DNA of 64,000 bases, taken from the NCBI GenBank assembly GCA_022385805.1, contig MU277696.1, positions 62,001-126,000 of the forward strand. Direction: 5' to 3'. The position numbers and the translations under genes were made by a program. Of this stretch, positions 1 through 12,439 are shown piece by piece. Each line of letters starts with the position of its first letter. Positions within the stretch are counted from its first letter, which is position 1. A model generated the notes under the pieces. The model did not search any database. It was not told where the DNA came from and saw only the letters and a program-made list of their open reading frames with translations. The stretch is from Pilatotrama ljubarskyi (taxonomy: Eukaryota; Basidiomycota; Agaricomycetes; Polyporales; Polyporaceae).

Positions 1-1402
1 CCTCCAGTGCTCGTGTCCTCCTTTACGGCACCCGCTTTCTCACGCGTATCGTCAGGCATGATACTGTTGACTTTCTCGCTCGTCATCCACGTTGTGCGCG
101 AGCATCGCTGTCTCGCGTGAGCAAGTCCCATCTGACTTGACAGGAAGCAAGGTGGGTGCGTGATGACAACAGCGTGAAGGCGGAGCAAATTCACGTTACA
201 TAGTGGCTTTTCTGACGTTGAAACTGCCTCGCAGGTTCCCTTAGCTACCGCCGCCATTCGTGTATTCCATGCGCGCACTGGCCAGCTTCAAGCTTGAGCG
301 CGCCCTACTTACCACCCATTCTGTGCTGCACCCTGCACCGCCAGGTACATATGATGGCGACGGATTCCCGTGCCGTGCCTAACCCATGTTCTCATGAGCC
401 ATGACATATGAGTCCTATTCGCTCGCACGTACGACAGGCTTACTGCAAAGGTCAGTCTCGGGGCCAGTGTCACTGCGTGGCGCGCGGAGCTATCTAGTGC
501 ATCACTCCTGCAGTAAGCTATCGGGGCCCATTCAACCGCTGAGTGATTGTACCGTATTCTGACGTCGGATATCTTATGTTCGTCCCTCCTCTCCATACCC
601 GAACTGACTGTACAGAACAGCATCTGCACGGCCTCCGTAACCCCCGAAGTGCCGCTTTCATACAGCACCGACCCTATTGGGTCAAATTGGCGCCGGCTTT
701 GAAGTATCCATCAGTACGTTCCCCTACGGTCAAATGTACGTCCCTCCAGTGGTCCTCGCGAGCTAAAGCTCGCCTCGATGTACCCAGGCTTGTCTGAAGC
801 GCATCCTCATCCGATCAGGAGCGGGTCCGCGCGCCGCCGCCTTACGGCCATGCGCTAATGCCTCTCCCACAGATCCACGAATCGCAGCAGCAAGGTTACG
901 ACCCTGCCGCTTCCCGTAGACTGTCCGTCAAGGCTCCGAACGAGTTGGCAGGGATCGTCCTAAGATAACAGACCTTGGCAGGTCGTAGATAGATTATCTC
1001 ACTTTATGCTCAAGCGTGCCATCTGCATGGGGTATCAATCAACCCGCCTGTTCTGAAGGCTGAAGACCTCAAGTGGGCATGTGGTCATCAGTAACTGGGG
1101 CTTCCAAATCCATACGCCGACCTCCGCGGTGCGTTAGAAGCTCGTCCTACACAAGAGCTGATACCGCCCTTCATAGCCTCTGGCCTCTGGGCGGTCTTCT
1201 ATTCGGAATTCACGAATGTGCCGCAGCTGTTGTGGTATTGCGTGCGCCTGCTCTGGGGCCGAAACCCCGTAGCGAGCCCTTTGCACGTGCTTGCCCATGG
1301 TCATCGTGGGATGGCTTGCTTGTTATGATCTGAAGGGCCGATTCTGCCCCTCGCAAGGTACATGAAACGCAGGCAACACGCCATAAGCGAGCTCCGCTGC
1401 GC
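1..1402. other. Intergenic, no gene recognised
   Basis: No open frame here has recognisable protein features, splice structure or codon pattern; short frames on both strands overlap each other and look random. The right end is the promoter side of the oxalate decarboxylase gene. The end of an upstream gene could lie at the extreme left but I cannot see one. Confidence 0.6.
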
Positions 1403-1410
1403 GTATAAAA
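1403..1410 (+). promoter_or_regulatory. TATA box of oxalate decarboxylase gene
   Basis: The stretch GCGTATAAAATCC contains a consensus TATAAAA about 85 nt before the chosen ATG, and pyrimidine-rich sequence (CCTCCCCTTCCCC) follows it, as usual around fungal transcription starts. Confidence 0.6.
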
Positions 1411-1491
1411 TCCCCCGTTATAGCAGGCTCCTCCGTCGTGGTACATCCGCCTCCCCTTCCCCAGTTTGCGGCGTATCTCCACATCCTCACC

Positions 1492-3372
1492 ATGCTCACT
1501 CGGCTGTCTCACCTCTTCCTCGCCGTGTTGGCCGTTGCCAGTGCTGTCCGCGCATCACCTTCAGCCGATGAGGAGGTCCGTGCGTTCTTCGCCCGTGAGG
1601 GTGCTGCCGTCCGGCCTCTCGACTTTGGTAGGCGTTCTGCTGCGTCGTCCCAGACGCGTCACTTGCGGCCCAAATACGACCAGGAGCCTGTAATAAAGAG
1701 GTCCAAACGGGACTCCATCACGCCTCCTGACGTTGGGCAGGTTGCCGATTTCGGTGGCCAAGACCCTGAGCCAATCCGGAACGGAAATGGCGACACTTTC
1801 TTTGCGAACAGCAACCACGAGATCGATGCGCAAAACCCGGACAACGTCGCCGCTCCGCCGACCGACGCAGGTGAGCTCACACGAGTTACGGTACGGTGAT
1901 GTGGGCTTCTGTTGACGCCATCTCGGCTAGGGACGGTCCCGAATTTGAAGTGGTCGATGTCGCTCTCGCACACGCGGCTGCTAAAGGTAGCTGTCTATTT
2001 GAATTCGTAATACTTTCAAAGCTGACGGCATATTATCAGGGTGGATGGGTGCGCGAGCAGACGATCACTGATCTTCCTCCATGTGAGCTTCTGTGCTTTG
2101 CACGTCCAGCTCGGGCCCGAGAGCTGACAGAATCCTTCAGCGAAGGATCTGGCTGCCGCTGAACTCCGACTCTCGCCGAATGCCTATCGCGAACTGTACG
2201 TTACCTGGCGTCTACTATCCCGTAGGAGGTCGAAGCTAATTCGACATCCAGCCACTGGCATCGTGTTGCAGAGTGGGGATACATCCTCAACGGGACCGGC
2301 CGCATATCGGCCATCGATGACAGCGGCAAAACCTACATTTCCGACATCAAGGGTCCGTCGAAAGGCTCGGACCCGGACATCTACTAGTGTGTAGCTTCAC
2401 ATAGCGCGGAGGCAGGAGATTTTGCTCACGACGTCCAATTAGCTTCCCTCCGGGTGTCCCGCACTCTATCCAGGCACTAGACGAAGGACTAGAGATTCTC
2501 CTAATCTTCACTGACGGCAACTTCGACGCGAGCGGCACAACGTTCATGCTCTCGGACTGGCTCGCGCACACCCCACTCGAGATCGTTGCGCAGAACCTCG
2601 GGCTCAACACGAGCGTCCTGGGCGGCATTCCCCAGAAAGACCCGTACATCCTCGAGAGCACCGTGCCGCCCCCGCAGTTTGGTCATGCTGGTGATCAGGC
2701 TGTCTCAGACCCGAATGGCAAAGTGCCGATGCCCTACGTCTTCCATCTCGACCAGCAGGAGAAGAAGGTTGCGCCTGGCGGCGGAGGCTGGGTGAAGATC
2801 CAAGACTCGGTGACCAACTTCCCGGTCTCGAAGCTGCTCGCCAGTGCGCTCGTCTTCGTGGAGCCCAATGGCTTGCGCGAGCTTCACTGGCACGTCAATG
2901 ACGGTTTGTGCATGTCAGTGGACAGTGAGGCACTCGCGACTGACGAATCGCGTGCAGAATGGCTGTACATCATCAGCGGACACGCTCGGGCGACTGCCTT
3001 CCCTGGCGGCAGTTCTGCGAGGACGTTTGACTTCCAGGTGTGATCTACGTGAGAATGCCGCCGCAGTAAACGCTGACGTCCACGACAGCCTGGAGACACC
3101 GCGGTGTTCCCCATCTCCTACGGCCATTACATCAAGAACCTCTCCCCGACAGAGCCTCTTATCTATCTCGAGCTCTTCAAGGCCGAGAAGTTCGTGGACT
3201 TCAGCGCGACTCAATGGTGAGTAGTAGCATGTTTGGCTGCGCGTCGTCAGCGGAGGTTGACTGTGGCCACAGGCTCTCCCTCATGCCACGGCAGGTCGTC
3301 GCCGACCTCCTGAAGCTTCCGATTGAGCTCATTGAGGGATTCTCCAAGGAGAAGCAGCTCATTGTAGCTTGA
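1492..3372 (+). CDS. Oxalate decarboxylase (bicupin, secreted)
   Basis: Manganese bicupin that converts oxalate to formate and CO2; in wood-decay fungi it is secreted and controls extracellular oxalate and pH. The start is the ATG that opens a clear signal peptide (MLTRLSHLFLAVLAVASAVR), just downstream of the TATA box. About eight exons join in frame. The first cupin carries RELHWHRVAEWGY and the second RELHWH, then after an intron EWLYIISG, so both sets of metal-binding His-x-His and Glu ligands are present. An YYFPPGVPHS turn between the strands and the final PRQVVADLLKLP region also fit the family. The last exon ends KEKQLIVA. Length, about 450 residues, is normal for fungal enzymes. Exon 1 ends at 1870. 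I see no damage. Confidence 0.93.
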
Positions 3373-3713
3373 GGAAACAAGTTTGACTACGGATGGACTT
3401 GGACTCCGGTTGTAGACTTTATCTAAGCGTTGTTCTTCCTACGACCTGATACTCTATATTATCACTACTGTATATCCATTTGTCCTGAAATGCTTGAGAG
3501 CGGAGCTTCACGTCGACGACCTGAGTTGTGAGGCTCGTTGAGTTGTCTCGTGCCGCCTCCACGCGAGAGACACAGCCATGCCGCCGAGCGTCCAAGCGCG
3601 CGCAAGCGCTTACTATACTTGACCACCACGTTCACCGCCTGGCTGCGGGTCAGCTCCCACTCTCTTCACGACCACATCCTCGACCAGGACCGCCGCCAGA
3701 TATCCCGCCTGAG
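3373..3713. other. Intergenic between oxalate decarboxylase and AKR1
   Basis: About 340 nt holding the 3' end of the oxalate decarboxylase transcript and the 5' region of the palmitoyltransferase. No further gene is visible. Confidence 0.6.
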
Positions 3714-6378
3714 ATGGACGACCCGACGGCCATAGTCAGCTCAAAAGGCGAGCCATCGGCGTCCGCAGTTACGCCCGCCTCAGCCTCCGCGACCTCCATG
3801 ACGTTCCCGCAAGCCACACAGACTGTGCACGAGCCCGACGTGCGTCCATTTAACCTGCAGACGTGGCGATATGTCTCATGAGTTATGTGCAGTCCAATAT
3901 CTTTGTTGCTGCGCAACGCGGCGATGTCGACACCATCCGCAAGCTCATCGAGTCCGGCAAGGCGAAGGCGACCGACCGGGACGAGCAGAACATTACGCCT
4001 CTCCATTGGGCCGCCATCAACGCACAACTCGCAGCATGCCGGTATCTCCTGGAGCAAGGCGCTGAGGTGGACGCGCTCGGCGGGGACCTCGTTGCGACGC
4101 CGATGCAGTGGGCCGCGCGCAATGGATACCTCTACATCATCCAACTGCTCATCGCCCACAATGCAGACCCCAATATCACCGACGCGCAAGGCTACAACAC
4201 TCTCCATCTAGTCACACACTCGTCTTCTGTTATGGCTTTGCTGTACCTGCTGCACCAGCCGATCAACGTAGACGCGCGGGATTCCCAGGGCCACACGTCC
4301 CTCATGTGGGCCGCGTACCAAGGAGATGCGCTCTCAGTCGACCTGCTCCTGAAGCACGGTGCCAGCCCGAATACGAAAGACGATACTGGTCTCACGCCAC
4401 TGCACTGGGCCGTTGTCCGGGGGAACCGTATATGTATCCGGAGACTGATCGAAGCGGGTGCGGACGTACATGCAAAGGATAACGAAGGGAGGACAGCGCG
4501 GGATATGGCGGTTGAGTTGAAGAGTTTAGGTGCTTGGAAGCGGGCTTTGGACGAAGGTGGCTTGACCGAAGACGGTCTCCCGAAGCGCAAGCCTCTAAGC
4601 GAGGTGAGTGAAGTCCATCAGTACTGAGCGTGGTCGGTGCTCAGGCCCAAGCATATGCACAGCGGAACACCAAGATTGTCATTTTCACCCTCCCCACTGT
4701 ATTCCTAGGCCTCATGTTTACCACCCTCAAGATCCTACCATGGTATACCGGTATCATTCTCGCAATGGCGCTATTCTTCGGCATGCACCACGTACGTCTG
4801 GCAAGCACATTTCCAGGGCGCATATGCTCACCTCTACACACAGATTGTAACCCGAGCCCTGCTCGACAAATCCAACTACACCGACAGTGTCACCCAAAGC
4901 CCTTACTTTGCCGGCATAATCAGCGGCTCCATCGTCTGGTTCACGTATGCTTGGCTCACCCGTCTCATCCACCGTACGCATACACGATCGATATTTCTTA
5001 GCTTACGCCGCTGACCTGCTGGATACAGTAACCGAAGCGCACCCGTTCATCCATCTGACATTGGCTATTACAATTGGGCTATGCGCATACAATTTCTTCC
5101 GCGCGATCTGCTTGGATCCCGGCAGCTGCCCCAAGCCCTCGAATGATGCTGAGTTGAAATCGGTCAGCAGTGGCGGTGGATGAGGCTGTTTCTTGCTCTG
5201 ACGCGTTGCTTCAGATCATCGAAGAGTTGGCTTCGCAAGGACGCCTGAATGGTCAGACGTTCTGCATTCAGTGCATGGTGAGTCGCCACGGCAACTTGAT
5301 TAGCTTAGCACTGATGTTGGTGCTGTCTCAGGCTCGTAAGCCGCTGCGTTCGAAGCACTGTCGGATATGCAATCGCTGCGTTGCGAGGCATGACCAGTAC
5401 GTTCAATACAACATTGATTGGCGTAGTCTGATACTTAGATCTGTGTTTCATAGCCATTGTCCGTGGGTATGGAATTGCGGTACGTGGCCGCGACGTTCTC
5501 TTCGTTGCCCAGTCAGCTCACGCCGCCGCAGTTGGTGTGAACAACCACCGTCAATTCTTGGTCTTTGTCATGACGCTCGTCTTGGGCATTATCCTCTTCG
5601 ACTATCTCACATTCGAATGTAAGCATTTGTATTCCCTTAGCCCCTGAGCCTCGTGCTAATTCAGGATTTAGACTTCTCTACCGTGGAAATCCCGACCGAC
5701 CCTGCGAGCATCTCGCCCTCGTGCATTCTTCCTACCTCGCTCTGCGCCATCACCGCGTACGACACATTCCTCGTCTCCGTGGCCGCCTGGTCGACCCTCC
5801 AGCTATCCTGGACTCTCGTCCTCCTGGTCACCCAGCTCTGGCAGGTCGCCCGCCAGATGACGACGTTCGAGGTGTCGAATCTGGGGCGGTACGGCTTCAT
5901 GGGCGGTCGTGGTGGCGCAAGTCTCCACGGACAGATGGGTCACCAACACCGACACCTCCCGTCAGAGGACTCCGCCGACGGTGCGATTGGCGGTGCTCAC
6001 CCCCATCGTCACTCGCACGGCATGTGCGCAGGCTGCGGCAGCGGATTCCTAATGAGCATCCTCGGTCTCGACCGCTTTACGAAGGGCAAGGCTGCTGATG
6101 GGCTGGCGCGCGCTGCCAAGGCGCCCAATCCGTTCGACCTCGGCCTCGTCGGGAACTGCAAGGACTTCTGGTCGCGCGGTCAGGAACTCGGCGTCGAGTA
6201 CGAGAGGCTGTACGATGTCCCTCTTGAGGGCTTCGCGGAGGCGAAGCGGAGACGCGAGGAGAGCGAAGACCTGCACGTGAACGACGGTGGCAGAAAATCG
6301 CTCAGGAACAAGCTCTTCATGGGCCTCGGACTCGGACGGAGCAGTCGGGCTGGCTATGAGCCCCTCAGCCAAGTCTGA
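3714..6378 (+). CDS. AKR1: Palmitoyltransferase AKR1 (ankyrin-DHHC)
   Basis: Integral membrane S-palmitoyltransferase of Golgi/endosomal membranes that attaches palmitate to cysteines of target proteins. The start ATG opens a Ser/Ala/Thr-rich head; exon 1 ends EPD and a 53-nt intron (3840-3892) leads to [19 protein letters not shown]. Five or six ankyrin repeats follow (for example [36 protein letters not shown]), then hydrophobic segments. The DHHC cysteine-rich domain reads [20 protein letters not shown] and continues to [16 protein letters not shown]; an intron splits the middle His codon of the DHHC motif. More membrane segments follow, then a His-rich cytoplasmic loop ([23 protein letters not shown]). 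The protein ends GYEPLSQV. The order ankyrin, membrane pairs, DHHC, membrane pairs is diagnostic of AKR1/HIP14. No defect seen. Confidence 0.92.
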
Positions 6379-6963
6379 TGCTGTTTAGGATGGAAAGGCG
6401 GGTAATGTAGATATGCTTTCGAGTTCTGTCGTCTGTCGCTTGCTCGCTGTGTATACATAACGATCGGTCAGAGTTCATGATTTCCGGACGGTTCCAGACT
6501 GCTACTAGCACTGTACGAATGACGATGACATACGACCATTCCCAGTATCAATGCTCGCACTTCTCGTGAGGCATTCTGTCCGACTGTCGTGGTAAGTTAG
6601 ACTGACAACTCGTGCATGTCGTCAATTCAGGTGAGTTACATAACTTGGCATGCCTCACGTGCACATGACCAAGGATGCCGGCTCGGACAACGCGCAGTGC
6701 CGGTGCTTCTGTACTTGATGCATATGCATGTCGATGCTCCCAGGAGCAGGTCAATATATAGCAGAGCCCGCGGCAGTGGTAGCTCGGACACCTCGGCGAC
6801 GCAAGGCGGTACGCTGGCTCTACTTAGTACAGTACGTCGGCGCAACAGGTGAACCGCAATCACAACCTCACCCACGCAGCAGCCTCAACTGTCCCGCAAG
6901 GCCTACCCCATCCTACGTATACGTTGTGTTGCCGACTTGGATCGTACTGGACAACAGGATATT
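6379..6963. other. Intergenic between AKR1 and acyl-CoA oxidase
   Basis: About 585 nt with no supported gene. It contains the AKR1 3' region and the acyl-CoA oxidase promoter; a TATA-like GTCAATATATAGC lies near 6750-6765, rather far from the start codon. Confidence 0.55.
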
Positions 6964-9729
6964 ATGCCGAACCAGAACTTGACCGATATGGCCGAGGCTA
7001 GACGGCGGAGCTCCGTTGATGCAGCAAAGCTGCACCGGTTCGCATGGGGTGGTACGAGCGTGATGATGCTCTCAAGGACCATAGAGTGTGCGCTGACCGC
7101 CATCTGTCCAGGTGAGAAGGAATGGCAGACTAAACAACGCATAGTATCCGTACTATCGAACGACCCAGCCTTGAACAAGACGAGGAGGTACTGGACCTTC
7201 ACATACCATCCTGCGCTTCCAGGCTGACAGATTTCACGAGGTCATTTCTGAGCCGCACAGAACTATACACGCGAGCCCTTGCGATGACGAAGCGACTGTA
7301 CGAGCTCAAGGACGAGCATGGCTGGTCTACTGAGGAAGCGACCTTCGCTGCCCGGATTATGGACGAACCTCTGCCCATCTACCTCCACAACGCAGGTCAG
7401 TCCGCTCGTGACTGCTCGCAATCCTGACGCCTGACTCGCCGCGTCCAGCATTCGAGCCCGTCCTCCTCTCGCAGGGCTCACCGGAGCTCAAGGAGAAGTA
7501 TCAAGAGCTGGTGGCACAGCGCGGCATCGTAGGGTACCTTCATGATATAGTCGTTGTCCCTCAGTAATGCTTGCTGACATATCACTTGGGAAGGTGCTAC
7601 ATCCAGACGGAGCTCGGTCATGGGACGAACGTTGCATCTCTCGAGACCACAGCGACATACTTCCCGGAGACGCGCGAGTTCGAGATCCACTCGCCTACCC
7701 TGACCAGCAGCAAGTGGTGGGTGGGTGCACTGGGAAAGACGGCAACGCATGGGGTCATCCAAGCGCGCCTCATTCTGCCATCTGGAAAGGACGTCGGGCC
7801 GCACCTCTTCTTCATACAGCTGAGGTCGCTGGAGGACCACAGGACGCTGCCGGGCATCACTATAGGCGACATCGGTCAGCCGCCCTCGAGTATCTTTGTT
7901 CTCACTGCGATCTCACCTGCTTTGCAGGGCCGAAGGCCATGGCAGGCTACAACGCAGTAGACAATGGTTATGCGCGCTTTGACCATGTGCGAATCCCGCG
8001 AGAGCATATGCTGTCTGCGTTTGCCTCCGTTACGCCAGATGGCCAGTATGTGCACCCTCCGCATGCCAAGATCAGCTATGGTGGGGTAAGTGATCCCTCA
8101 AGTCAAGTACAGTAACATCTCTCACGTCGACTGCGTCTAGATGATGTATATCCGTTCAAGGTGAGTGGATTGTTCTAGGCCAAGGACGGCAAGTTCAGTC
8201 TGCCTGCAGTATGGTCGTTTCGGCGGGGTGGACTATAGCGAAAGGTACCGCTGCTCCATGTACACACTCTACGGAGTGACCATTGCTGAAACCAGCGACA
8301 GGTGCCACCATTGCAATCCGCTATGCGACCGTGCGGAGGCAAGGGGGCAAAGGCGCAGACGGTCTCGAACGTCAAGTTATCGCATACCCATCCGTCTATC
8401 ACCGTCTGCTTCCGACATTGGCGCACGCCTATGTCTTCATCATTCTCGGGCGAAACTTGGTGAATCGAGACGTCTCCCATATGATCCTTGTCTCAGCGTA
8501 ACTGATATCACACGTTCATTCTCCTAGTGGAAAGCCTTCTCGGACATGTCCGCTCGACTCGCAGCTGGGGATACATCACTGCTGGCGGAGATGCATGCCA
8601 CCACGAGCGGACTGAAGATCCTTGTCAGCACCGTTGCCATAGAGGATCTGGAAACTGCCCGTCGGTCCATGGGAGGACATGGGTTCAGCGATTTCGCGGG
8701 AGTGGGCAGACTATATGCGGACTATCTGCCTGCCGCTACGTGAGTATCGTGGGTCACATAGCTCTCACTACTCCCTGACCTGGATGCGGCAGGTACGAGG
8801 GCGACAATTACGTGCTCGACCAACAGGTTGTCAGAGCTGCTCTGAAGGCGTACGATACACTCGTAATTCGCAAGGCAAGGTCCGTATCGGAGCTCACGCC
8901 TTCCTCGCTCTATCTTCGGCTCCTCGTGAAACCCGACTCCGCCACCACGATACCGGCCGCTTTAGTTTGGACAGACCCGCAGACGTCCATCTTGTTGCTG
9001 GAGCAGCGTGCGGCGGCGATGGTGGCCGAACGCGCTAAGCACCAGAACGACCCGGATGCGAGTAGCGACACCCGCGTGGCGAGGGCCGTGACGGATGCCT
9101 TCGTAGCCGTACAGGTCGGCGAGATCATCCGCGGTTTGGAGCGTATCCCGGGAGGCCGGGAGGCTCAGGTCCTGCAGAAAGTCTACCTATTGGTGCGTCA
9201 TATCCAGCGCTTTGACACGTTAAGAGGCTTAGAGGGTTTCCGTGGTAGCATCTGTTGACGACCTTAGAAAGCGGCTTGGTCGATCTCCTATCTTTCGGAC
9301 TTCTGTCGACTTCGGTCGTTGCATCTGCTCGCGAGGCAGATCCTTCCAGAGGGTTGCGCATGGCGATCAAGCAGCTATGCATCGAACTGCTCCCCGAGGC
9401 CATCGCCCTGACGGATGGTTTCGGTTTCGGCGATTGGGAGCTGGATAGGTACGTCGAGAAAGCTACTGCCCTGAGCCATCTCTTGATTTGGTTGCCTGGT
9501 CAGTGCCTTGGGTCGATATGACGGAAACGCGTACGAGGAGCTTTGGAAGAGGGTACAGATGGAACCGCTGAACAAAAGCGAGGTTCCTGACGGATATGAG
9601 GTATGTTCTGGCGCCAAGGGCTTCGTAGTCCTGTAGCCGAGCTGACCATGTTCTCCTACACGATCGCAGGAATTCATCAAGCCACTGCTAGCACGAGGGC
9701 AACGGCTGGCTGGTAAATCCAAGCTGTAG
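6964..9729 (+). CDS. Peroxisomal acyl-CoA oxidase
   Basis: Flavoprotein of the first step of peroxisomal beta-oxidation: acyl-CoA plus O2 gives trans-2-enoyl-CoA and H2O2. The chosen ATG gives MPNQNLTDMAEARRRSSVDA; an ATG eight codons further in (6988) is also possible. Spliced exons give LTDFTRSFLSRTELYTRALA, then CYIQTELGHGTNVASLETTA, SSKWWVGALGKTATHGV, a KISYGG...MYIRS block, SMGGHGFSDFAGVGRLYADY, and the C-terminal domain starting YEGDNYVLDQQVVRAAL. These are the signature blocks of the FAD-binding and C-terminal acyl-CoA oxidase domains. The last residues are GKSKL, so the gene ends in the classic PTS1 peroxisome signal SKL. About eleven exons. It fits functionally with the acyl-CoA synthetase 14 kb downstream. 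Confidence 0.92.
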
Positions 9730-9852
9730 GGAATCTGGGTCGTAGTCTCTCGGGAATCGTTCTTGTAAAATACAGTGCTGTACGCTTTCTGGTCTCGATC
9801 ACCACAAACCACAAGCGCGACACGGAGTCTGGACCTCCAATGATCCTGCTCG

Positions 9853-10464
9853 TCAGTCGTCTTCGTCGTCACCCTCCTCTTCCTCCTCGTCTTTCTTGTT
9901 GTCGTCGGTCTCCTCTGCCTCTTCCTCCTCCTCCTCCTCTTCGTCGGAGTCGATGCGCTTCGTCTGCTTCTTCGACGAGCTCGCGGGTTTTGTTGCCTTG
10001 GGAGGCTCCTTCTTGGAGTTGGAAGACGAGCTAGCGGGCTGCGCCTTGGCCTTTTTCTTTTTAGGCCTCTCTTCCTCCTCGTCCTCCTCGTCCTCATCGT
10101 CTTCATTGAAGCCTTTGACCTTTGTGTAGTCAACACGAACGCCTCGCGTCCGTCGACCGGTCGTGATGATGTTGTCGGTGCTGATGGCGGTCAGCTCATC
10201 TAGCATAAGAATACACATGAGGGGCCGTCACGGTCCTGTGCCGTTGAAGTGCCGGCGGCAGCTAGATTGCGTACCATTGTCTATTCCCTCCTCAGAGCCA
10301 TCGCTGTCCTCGAAGTCGTCCTCCTCGTCGCGCTTCGCTCTTTACCAGGCGTTCAACGCCTGCATCTCAACCTCCCGCAGCCAGAGAGATGGACATTACT
10401 TTTTCCTCCGGCTCTTCTTCTCCACCTCGGGTTCTGCGCGACGTTTGCTCCTGGTAGACGACAT
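9853..10464 (-). CDS. CHZ1: Histone H2A.Z chaperone CHZ1
   Basis: Small acidic nuclear chaperone that delivers H2A.Z-H2B dimers to the SWR1 remodeller. Reading the minus strand, exon 1 (10400-10464) gives MSSTRSKRRAEPEVEKKSRR followed by KK. After an intron come acidic residues (KRDEEDDFEDSDGSEEG), and after a second intron the CHZ motif DELTAISTDNIITTGRRTRG followed by VRVDYTKVKGF. The tail alternates KKKKAKA and SSSSNSKKE basic stretches with long Glu/Asp runs (DSDEEEEEEEEAEE), ending EGDDEDD. The IxTxNIITxGRRTRG core is the conserved H2A.Z-H2B contact. It is convergent with the acyl-CoA oxidase gene, whose stop is only 123 nt away, so the 3' UTRs probably abut or overlap. About 145 residues, near the family norm. 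Confidence 0.88.
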
Positions 10465-12439
10465 GGCTCGCTCAAGTATGAGTCTTTAGCTCAGAAGGCG
10501 ACGACGGCGGGGATCAGCTCGAGCTCGGGGTCGAGGATGGCAGTCGCGGGAAAGGATGCGCTGCGTTTGGAAACGTCCTGCCGGAGATCGTCGCTCCGTC
10601 CGGCGACGGCCTGGCCTGCGGTCCTCTCCACTCCACGCCGCGCAGGGCGCACACATGCATCCACACCAGGAACTTGGCCGGCTCGGAGGAAGTCAGTTGC
10701 CTTTCGAAGTAAAGTGTGTCGCAGAAGGGCAGCAAGCCATGTAGTATGCGTCGCTGATGACCAGAAATGCCAGGATATCCCGCTGGTGACACGCCCAGGT
10801 CTAGGGAATCGAGGTCAAAATCAAGTCAAAATCTCTGCTACTTCTGCTGAACCATCCCCTTGCTACGTGTTGAGTGCGCTGAAATCAAGTTGCTAGGTTC
10901 GAGGGCTGTCGAGGCGGGCAGACTGTATCCGGACGAACTCGTGCCCCGGATATCACTAGAGCGCCACCCAGCGGCCCTGTTTTACTTGTACCTGAGGTAT
11001 GTCTGGAATGTGCACTATACTTTGACTGAGTGGGGTCATTTCTGGATAGAGCAACGCCTCAGTGTTCTGCTCTATGGTCAGGGAAAGCGCCATAGCGGCA
11101 GAATTGTTATGCCAGCTGTACTAGCTCTCGGTGTATGTTGGCCAGTAACGCTGGCACGAACCTTGCAATTGGTTTGACCCATACCATGATGGAAAGATGG
11201 CCAGATCTCAGTACGACCTACTGCTCAAGCTTATCCCGCACCAAGATGCCGAAAGTGAAATTTCGCAGGCGACACCGCGAATCCGTCCCTGGTGCGTCGA
11301 GAGATGCCCGCTTATCCGTACCACAAGCTCGCTCTGGTTCTTAGTTCACAGCCAGTGGATCCGACCGTTACGGGTACCTGCGCGACAGCTTCCCCCAGGC
11401 CTCCCTGATGATCTGCTCCTTCTGGACGCCGACTGAAGACCTGATACACCCCTGGTGAATGCACGGGTGCCACGAACAAGCGGCTTCCTGTCGCCGATAC
11501 GCGTCTCCGCGGGCGTACGCCGGGGTCCAGCTCCGCTATCGCCCTGCGAACTCAATGGGGCTGTCGCAGGCTGATCGCTGAGCGGGGTTCTGCATGCTCA
11601 CGAGTCGGAGCGTGAAACGAACAGAACATACGCGGAGCCTGACATCCCTGACAGAACTCACCGTTCTGACGGGGAATGTAAGGGCCGTGGCAGAACTGCA
11701 TCCGTCGCGGCGCGGGCTCCATACAGCCTGTCTGCCGTGTTCACTGTCGAACCGCAATATTGCACGCCACTGGCCGAGACTTGACAAGCCAATCACGTAT
11801 CAATTACGAGCGGGGCATGGGAACGATGCCAGCTGCTATCTGCCTAGGCTTGTCGAGGGGGCTCGTGAAGAGCATCTCGACGATCGCCCGTCGTCCAGTG
11901 GGTGGATACCCTCGTTCACCGAACACCATCGGAGTTGCGGACGTTTTGCGCGGGGTAGCTCGTCTGCATTTGCTCGCGTTGTCTGTATAGAAGAAGTGGC
12001 GCTGCGGACCCCTCGCCCTGGCCATATGGATCCAACTCCGCGATCTCGCTCCTCGCCTCGGTGAGTTCTTGTGATTGAACGGTGGAGGTGCGTGGGGGCG
12101 ACGTCGGCCCTTGTTGCTCGGAAGCAGACGCGCAATTAGACCCTATGCGATGCTTTGCGACTATTATCACATTGACAGCTATGTTACGTCTCATACAGAG
12201 CAGCCTACGCTCGCATCGTAGTATACAGTCTACATCAATAGCATAATTTACACATCGATACACAACCGACAGACACATACACAGACGGACAGACAGGCAG
12301 CGACGGACAGCTCACCATGTACAGTACAGAAGGAGACTACGCGCGGTTCGGTACAAGTCCATCATGAGCCGTCCCAGAACACGAACAACAAGAGGAAAGC
12401 ATGTCACCAGAATACCGATACATCACGAAGTCGATACGC
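10465..12439. other. Intergenic, about 2 kb, no gene recognised
   Basis: Frames of up to about 215 codons occur here but the longest are the opposite strand of CHZ1 or low-complexity GC-skewed sequence. I find no splice-joined product with a family motif. The left part is the CHZ1 promoter, the right part the 3' side of the zinc-cluster factor gene. CACA/GACA-rich sequence near 12240-12315 (for example CAGACGGACAGACAGGCAG) is mildly repetitive. Confidence 0.5.

Noticed and set aside
9375..10136. 253-codon minus-strand frame, Arg/Lys/Thr-rich
   Set aside because: It overlaps the CHZ1 exon in another frame and the antisense of the acyl-CoA oxidase 3' end; the CHZ motif lies in the other frame.
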